Positions 59,726 to 64,000 of a DNA stretch of 64,000 nucleotides are shown here, piece after piece (the first letter of the stretch is position 1; the number at the start of each line of letters is the position of its first letter). Both the position numbers and the translations under genes were made by a program. The notes beneath the pieces are model-generated. The model was not told the origin of the DNA. It worked only from the letters and a program-made list of their open reading frames with translations, and made no database searches. This DNA is from an uncultured Eggerthellaceae bacterium (GTDB lineage Bacteria; Actinomycetota; Coriobacteriia; Coriobacteriales; Eggerthellaceae), in NCBI GenBank assembly GCA_958454405.1, contig CAUEBO010000003.1:1-64000 (forward strand). The letters are read 5' to 3'.

Positions 59726-60349
59726 TTAGCGTCGGCGGGCGAACGCTTCCAGCACGAGCTGGGCGCGGGTGCCGATGGGCGTCGCGTTCTCGGCGAGGAA
59801 GCGGGGAACGTCCTCGACGGCGAGCGCGAACGGCTCGATGAATTCCGACGGCTCGGGCTGCGCGTCGGCCACCTTCTCCACCTGCGCGAACACGACGTGC
59901 ACGCTCTCGTCAGTGAGCCCGGTGGACGAGAAGCCCGCCTGCGGCAAGGGGTCGAGGGCCGCTTCGCCCAGGTCGCTGCGCAGGGCGTAGCCCGTCTCCT
60001 CGCGCAGCTCGCGGTCGACGCAGTCCTCCAATCGCTCGCCCGGTTCGACGAGGCCGGCGGGAAAGGCGATGCACCAGCTGTTGAGCGGGTAGCGGAATTC
60101 GCGGATGAGCAGAAGCCGTCCGTCCTCGGTCTGCGGCACGATGCACACGGCGTCGGCCGTGGGCGGCTTGCCGGCTGCGCGCGCTTCGAGCTCGCTGCGG
60201 TACGCGTCGACGCCCTTTCGCGAGGCGCTTTCGTATTCATAGGACGACCCGTCGGGCAGGGTGTAGGTGAGGACGTACTTGTTGATCCATCCAGAGGAAA
60301 CCTGGCGGACGTTGGCAAGCCGGGGCGTGTCGGGGCGAGTGTCGGGCAT
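59726..60349 (-). CDS. Nudix hydrolase, ADP-ribose pyrophosphatase-like
   Basis: A 207-residue protein with a complete Nudix box: GLVEPGE followed by RLEDCVD and RELREETGY (GX5EX7REUXEEXGU). The N-terminal strand domain and length match ADP-ribose pyrophosphatases. AAGAGGATCC precedes the ATG at 60349; a longer frame to 60421 lacks a ribosome site. It lies downstream of the Sir2 gene on the same strand, and a link through ADP-ribose or O-acetyl-ADP-ribose metabolism is attractive but inferred. Confidence 0.88.
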   Translation of the reverse strand: MPDTRPDTPRLANVRQVSSGWINKYVLTYTLPDGSSYEYESASRKGVDAYRSELEARAAGKPPTADAVCIVPQTEDGRLLLIREFRYPLNSWCIAFPAGLVEPGERLEDCVDRELREETGYALRSDLGEAALDPLPQAGFSSTGLTDESVHVVFAQVEKVADAQPEPSEFIEPFALAVEDVPRFLAENATPIGTRAQLVLEAFARRR

Positions 60350-60446
60350 GGATCCTCTTTCGTCGTCGGGGTATGTCTGCGATGCGCGGTCCGTGCGGCA
60401 GTATAGCAGGCTCGCGTGCACATCGAGGCTGCCTGTTCGTCCGCTG

Positions 60447-61208
60447 CTAGAAATCGAACACCGCGCCCACGTTTGCGGCGATGCACAGGTCCGCGTGGCG
60501 ATCGCGCGGGGTGGGGGTGCGGTTCACGATGACGAGGCGGTCTCCGGTGAAGTAGTCGATGAGCCCTGCGGCCGGGTACACGGCCAGCGACGTGCCGGCC
60601 ACGACGAGGAGGTCGGCTTGCGCGATGGCCGCGACGGCGCCGTTCAGCACGCGGTCGTCGAGCGGTTCCTCGTACAGCACGACATCGGGTTTCACGATGC
60701 CGCCGCACGCTCGGCAGCGCGGCACGCCGTCGGGCGCCTGCGCGCGCAGTTCCAGCAGCTCTTCGACGGAATGCGCTGCGCCGCAGTCCATGCAGAAGTT
60801 GCGCAGCACGCTGCCGTGCAGCTCGTAGACGAGCGAGCTGCCCGCTTTCTGATGCAGGCCGTCGATGTTCTGCGTGACGACGGCCGACAGGGTGCCGGCG
60901 GACTCGAGCTCGGCGAGCTTTTGGTGCGCTTGGTTCGGCTGCGCGCCCAGCGCGATCATGCGCTCGCAATAGAAGTCGAAGAACTCGCGCGGGCGGGCGT
61001 CGAAGAAGCTGCGGCTGACCATCTGCTCGGGCGGATAGGGGTACTTCTGGGAGAACAAGCCGTCCGAGCTGCGGAAGTCGGGAATGCCGCTTTCGGTGGA
61101 CACGCCTGCGCCTCCGAAGAACACCATGCCGCCCCGGGGCGCCTCCCGTACCCATCGGTGAAACGTTTCGATGTCCTGCTCCGTGCGGCTGTCCGCGCGC
61201 TCGTCCAT
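60447..61208 (-). CDS. Sir2-family NAD-dependent protein deacylase
   Basis: A 253-residue sirtuin. FFGGAGVSTESGIPDFRS, VVTQNIDGLHQKAG and the catalytic histidine in LHGS are present. The zinc cysteines are CMDC and CRAC, and VVAGTSLAVYPAAGL follows. It would remove acyl groups from lysine using NAD+. GGAGGAGCCGAT precedes the ATG at 61208. The parS-like sites lie just upstream. Confidence 0.94.
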   Translation of the reverse strand: MDERADSRTEQDIETFHRWVREAPRGGMVFFGGAGVSTESGIPDFRSSDGLFSQKYPYPPEQMVSRSFFDARPREFFDFYCERMIALGAQPNQAHQKLAELESAGTLSAVVTQNIDGLHQKAGSSLVYELHGSVLRNFCMDCGAAHSVEELLELRAQAPDGVPRCRACGGIVKPDVVLYEEPLDDRVLNGAVAAIAQADLLVVAGTSLAVYPAAGLIDYFTGDRLVIVNRTPTPRDRHADLCIAANVGAVFDF

Positions 61209-61278
61209 ATCGGCTCCTCCACGTTCGGTGCGCCCGCTCTCCCTTTGACGCATGATACCACGAGCGGCGCTTCCGCGA

Positions 61279-61294
61279 TGTTTCATGTGAAACA
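61279..61294. promoter_or_regulatory. parS-like centromere site 1
   Basis: TGTTTCATGTGAAACA, one mismatch to the ParB-binding consensus TGTTTCACGTGAAACA and itself a near-perfect palindrome. Confidence 0.8.
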
Positions 61295-61313
61295 TTTGTT
61301 CTGTCAATCCAGG

Positions 61314-61329
61314 TGTTTCACGTGGAACA
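61314..61329. promoter_or_regulatory. parS-like centromere site 2
   Basis: TGTTTCACGTGGAACA, one mismatch to the consensus and 35 bp centre-to-centre from site 1. The surrounding gap 61209-61520 holds no gene. Confidence 0.8.
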
Positions 61330-61457
61330 TTTACCAGTTTCCGCAGAGCGGCATGCGTGGCAATGCCGTTTCGGCTGCGTGGGGTGAACGATCGCATGGA
61401 GCGTGCGGAGAGCGCCTCCCGCATGCGGCGAGCATCTGCATTTCGCACGCACAAGCA

Positions 61458-61483
61458 GAAAGGCGGCCTTCCGGCCGCCTTTC
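61458..61483 (-). terminator. terminator of the hsp20 gene
   Basis: GAAAGGCGGCC-TTCC-GGCCGCCTTTC, an 11-bp perfect stem, 38 bp after the minus-strand stop. Confidence 0.75.
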
Positions 61484-61520
61484 CCGCGCCTATGCCTATC
61501 AGAGTGCCGGGCGCTTGCGC

Positions 61521-61976
61521 CTAGCCTTCGATGGCGATGGTCTTCTTCTCTTCGAGCTTGGGCTGCTCCTGCTTCTTCGGCACGTCCACCTTCAGGACGC
61601 CGTCTTCGAACTTCGCCTTGATGTCGTCCTGTTCCACATCGTCGCCCACGTAGAACGTGCGGCTGCACTTGCCGCTGAAGCGCTCCTTGCGCACGAACGT
61701 GCCCTTGTCGTCCTTATCCTCGGACTCGCTCTGCGTCTGGGCGGTGATGGTGAGGTAGCCGTCCTTGAGCTCGGCCTGCACGTCGTCTTTCTTGAAGCCG
61801 GGCAGGTCGATGGTCAGCTCGTAGCCGCCGTCGTTCTCCTTGATGTCGGTGCGCATGAGCGTGGGCGCCATCTTCTGCATCGGGGCGGAGGCCGCGTCGA
61901 AGAACGCGTCGAACGGGTCGGTCATCAGTTCGCTCAGCAGGTTGCGGTTCCTTCTCATCGGTACCATCATGGCCAT
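61521..61976 (-). CDS. Hsp20 / alpha-crystallin small heat-shock protein
   Basis: A 151-residue holdase chaperone. A short N-terminal region (MAMMVPMRRNRNLLSELMTDPFDAFFD) precedes the alpha-crystallin domain (LTIDLPGFKKDDVQAELKDG, FSGKCSRTFYV, AKFEDGVLKVDVPK with the conserved GVL). The C-terminal extension is lysine-rich, and the IxI-like tail is TIAIEG. The ATG at 61976 lies 8-9 bp from AAGGAG; the ATG at 61985 would overlap that site. Controlled by the CIRCE-type promoter at 62083-62125. Confidence 0.93.
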   Translation of the reverse strand: MAMMVPMRRNRNLLSELMTDPFDAFFDAASAPMQKMAPTLMRTDIKENDGGYELTIDLPGFKKDDVQAELKDGYLTITAQTQSESEDKDDKGTFVRKERFSGKCSRTFYVGDDVEQDDIKAKFEDGVLKVDVPKKQEQPKLEEKKTIAIEG

Positions 61977-62082
61977 GTCGATCATCTCCTTGCATCGTGT
62001 GGAACCTGTTTTCCGGAGTCGAGGCATTCAGCCTCGTAGAAAATCTTAGTCCCTAGCTATATGGTTTTCTCTGTACAATGCT

Positions 62083-62125
62083 GTTATAAAACGCACGATT
62101 AGCACTGTCAAGTTTCGAGTGCCAA
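62083..62125 (-). promoter_or_regulatory. sigma-70 promoter with overlapping CIRCE operator for hsp20
   Basis: On the minus strand TTGACA (62106-62111), a 17-bp spacer and TATAAC (62083-62088) form a near-consensus promoter. The operator TTAGCACTG-N9-GAGTGCCAA (62099-62125) matches the HrcA-binding CIRCE consensus TTAGCACTC-N9-GAGTGCTAA with one mismatch in each half and overlaps the -35 box. Confidence 0.85.
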
Positions 62126-62498
62126 AAGTTACGGTTTCGTCAACTTGCGACGGTGCGCTTATCGAGCATCCTGCGCGACGCCGCGAACTCTGCGCTCGCA
62201 GCGACCTATCTTACCGCCTGTGCGCAAGGCGCACGGCGATGCGCTTGTGCGACCGTCAAACCGAAAAGCCTCCGGCATGCGTTCGTCAAGCAGGCTCCAT
62301 TGACTGTGATATCGCGATGCGGAGAGGAGCGGCTTTGCGAACGCTTCGCCCTTGGTTTCGCGAGCACGCTGCTCTTCATTTTGCGGCACTTTCCTCTTTG
62401 GGTTTTCGAAGCGCCGTTGCGCCCACGTTGCAGCATCGTTTTCCGTCGCGAGGAGACGATGCTCTATACTGGTGCGCGTTGAGGGAAAGGACGCGGCG
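62126..62498. other. 373-bp intergenic region without recognised gene
   Basis: Between hsp20 and the YfcE-type gene. It has a TATACT at 62465-62470 that could be a -10 box for the latter. Open frames cross it, but none has a ribosome site or family similarity. Several short inverted repeats are visible without a clear structure. Confidence 0.35.
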
Positions 62499-63029
62499 AT
62501 GACCGTCATCGGCCTCATATCGGACACGCATGGGCACCTGCAGAGCCAAGCGCTCGCAGCGATGGCCGATGTCGACCATATCATCCACGCGGGCGATATC
62601 GGCGGGCCTTCGATCCTGCACGAACTGGAGGCCCTCGCGCCCACCACGGCCGTGCTGGGCAACAACGACTTCGACGAGTACGGCGAGCGGGTGGGTTTGT
62701 TCGCGCATCCGGTGATCGACGGCGTCCGGTTCCTGGTCGCGCACTACCCGCGCGACGTGCGCATAGGCTTCAACGGCAGCCGGGCCCTGTCGGCGGGCGA
62801 TCCTTTGCCGCAGGTGTGCGTGCACGGCCACACGCACGTGCCCGAGCTCCTCGTGGGCGCCGAAGCGAGGCCGGCGTCCTACCTCGTCTGCCCCGGCGCC
62901 GCCTTCCGTCCGCGCGGCGGGTTCCCGAAGTGCACGGGACGCATGCTCGTGGACGACGGCCGCGTTCTGGGCGCGCGCATCGTCTCCTTCGACGGCTCGA
63001 CCGTGTTCGAGGTGGGCGAGACGGCGTAG
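62499..63029 (+). CDS. YfcE/MJ0936-type metallophosphoesterase
   Basis: A 176-residue calcineurin-like phosphodiesterase with all metal motifs: ISDTHGH, HAGDIGG, LGNNDFDEYG, VAHYPRDV and VHGHTHVPEL. It would hydrolyse phosphodiesters using two divalent metals; the natural substrate is unknown. GAGGGAAAGGACGCGGCG precedes the ATG. Confidence 0.9.
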   Translation: MTVIGLISDTHGHLQSQALAAMADVDHIIHAGDIGGPSILHELEALAPTTAVLGNNDFDEYGERVGLFAHPVIDGVRFLVAHYPRDVRIGFNGSRALSAGDPLPQVCVHGHTHVPELLVGAEARPASYLVCPGAAFRPRGGFPKCTGRMLVDDGRVLGARIVSFDGSTVFEVGETA

Positions 63030-63125
63030 CGCGAAGCAGAAGGTCGCAGCGCGGCAGTTTCTGGCTTCGCGTCAGTCGGCGCTTCACGATGGGGAGAAGT
63101 CGATGCACGTTGTCGGAGACACGTT

Positions 63126-63174
63126 TTCGCTCAAAAAACACGCCTCAATCGCTGAAGCGTGTTTTTTGAGCGAA
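63126..63174. terminator. bidirectional terminator between convergent genes
   Basis: A perfect 18-bp stem (63126-63143 with 63157-63174) that includes A6 and T6 runs, so it gives a U-rich arm on either strand. Confidence 0.88.
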
Positions 63175-63202
63175 GCGCGCCCGTGCACGTCGGGCCAACC
63201 CC

Positions 63203-63895
63203 TTACGCGGGGGAGGCGGGCATCGCGGCGGCTTTCGCCTTGCGCTGCAGGGCCTTGCGCGTCCTGCACAGCACGTACGCGGCCATCACGACGGTGTACA
63301 CCGTCAGGCTCACGACGGCCGTCTCCTTGCCCGCGAGCGCAGAGGGCGCCAGGAACAGGGCCAGGTGGACGTAGATGAGCACGTAGAACGGGTAGGCGAG
63401 CCGCTGGATGCTCTTCCAGCCCGAGGCCTTCATGCGCTGCTTCACCGCAAGCAGCGACGTGGCGAACAGGACGGCCATGAGCACGACCAGCGCCAAGGCG
63501 ATCGCGAACGCGCATACCAGGCTGAACGACGGCAGCGAAGCGAGGCGCGGCAGGTACGAGGCCGCGTAGTACGCGATGTGCCCCACGGCGAATATGCACG
63601 CCATGATGGAGAGCTGGCGCCGGACGGCCATGATGCGCGTCCTCAAGGGCGAGGAATCCCGCAGCGCGCCTGCGAACATGACGATGGAGAAGAGCAGGAA
63701 CGCGAGCGCGCATCGCTGCAAGAGCGGAAGGAAGTAGGGCCACAGGCCGCCGGTCGCGTTGGTTGCCGAGCCGTAGAAATACGCTCCTACGAGAAGGACG
63801 GACAGGGCGTAGAACAATGCGGGACAGCGTTTCAGCGGCTTCTCGCATGCTGCGATGAGCGCGATGGCGATGACGAGCGCGACCAAAAACCTCAT
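63203..63895 (-). CDS. six-helix membrane protein, possibly ferric-reductase-like heme b protein
   Basis: A 230-residue integral membrane protein of about six helices. Histidines in FAVGHIAYYAASY and LIYVHLALFLAP fall within helices, as expected for heme-b ligands of the ferric reductase-like / MsrQ fold, but only these two are obvious. The basic C-terminus is CRTRKALQRKAK. AGAGGGGG precedes the ATG at 63895; a longer frame to 63982 is unsupported. Family assignment is tentative. Confidence 0.55.
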   Translation of the reverse strand: MRFLVALVIAIALIAACEKPLKRCPALFYALSVLLVGAYFYGSATNATGGLWPYFLPLLQRCALAFLLFSIVMFAGALRDSSPLRTRIMAVRRQLSIMACIFAVGHIAYYAASYLPRLASLPSFSLVCAFAIALALVVLMAVLFATSLLAVKQRMKASGWKSIQRLAYPFYVLIYVHLALFLAPSALAGKETAVVSLTVYTVVMAAYVLCRTRKALQRKAKAAAMPASPA

Positions 63896-63926
63896 GACCA
63901 ACCCCCTCTGATCTAACCGTTCTGTC

Positions 63927-63941
63927 ATACTATCATAGTAT
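63927..63941. promoter_or_regulatory. AT-rich palindrome upstream of the membrane protein gene
   Basis: ATACTA-TCA-TAGTAT, 6-bp inverted repeat in an AT-rich stretch 31 bp before the start. A regulator site or promoter element is possible. Confidence 0.4.
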
Positions 63942-64000
63942 AGAATGAATATCAACGCCCACGTAAACTGCTCTATCAGCACCTCGAAGCCTGCAAATAG

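Overview
The window is a high-GC, densely packed bacterial chromosome segment. Its content points to the Eggerthellaceae (class Coriobacteriia; Eggerthella or Gordonibacter-like). The main reasons are four Tat-exported lipoprotein flavoproteins of the fumarate-reductase (FAD_binding_2) type, four LuxR-type regulators with a large polytopic membrane domain in place of a receiver, a type III glutamine synthetase, a citramalate synthase and a DMSO-reductase-like molybdoenzyme. The genus is inferred from gene content only.

Layout. 1-3.3 kb: the end of a MoaE-like gene, then lysA-hom. 3.4-6.8 kb: flavoprotein 1 with a divergent LuxR-type membrane regulator. 7-10 kb: pyrE and a PAS-GAF-GGDEF*-EAL protein. 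10-14.6 kb: a class III phospho-lyase, an APH-fold kinase and an ethanolamine permease, which together look like a B12-independent ethanolamine route. 15-22 kb: HAD phosphatase, acyl-CoA dehydrogenase, a Doc/Phd toxin-antitoxin pair, metA, a GNAT-like protein, metY and a small unknown. 22-28 kb: a heme-sensor-like histidine kinase, its response regulator and a two-subunit molybdo-oxidoreductase. 28.7-34 kb: LysR, VOC, MFS and Gfo/Idh genes that look like one catabolic group, plus a small membrane protein. 34-35.4 kb: rplM-rpsI. 35.5-48.8 kb: three more flavoproteins and three more LuxR-type membrane regulators, one of which overlaps a fused type I restriction-modification S-M protein with degenerate catalytic motifs. 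49-54 kb: type III glutamine synthetase, an AI-2E-family permease, and corA behind a short upstream ORF. 54-57.4 kb: ilvE-cimA-yerC, a branched-chain amino acid group with structured leaders. 57.8-64 kb: a flavodoxin-fold reductase, an HD-GYP protein, Nudix, Sir2, two parS-like centromere sites, an Hsp20 gene under a CIRCE operator, a YfcE-type phosphodiesterase and a six-helix membrane protein.

How the genes fit together. Amino acid biosynthesis is spread over lysA, hom, metA, metY, ilvE and cimA. Anaerobic respiration is served by the exported flavoproteins and the molybdoenzyme, each with an adjacent regulator. Two c-di-GMP phosphodiesterase-type proteins (EAL and HD-GYP) are present, and no intact GGDEF cyclase was seen.

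The strongest unexplained signals are: (i) a family of four 143-157 bp palindromic intergenic repeats whose arms change in a compensating way; (ii) the S-M fusion translationally coupled to a membrane LuxR regulator; (iii) the kinase/phospho-lyase/permease cluster; (iv) the parS pair, which suggests the replication origin is not far away. No rRNA, tRNA, insertion sequence or CRISPR array was recognised.
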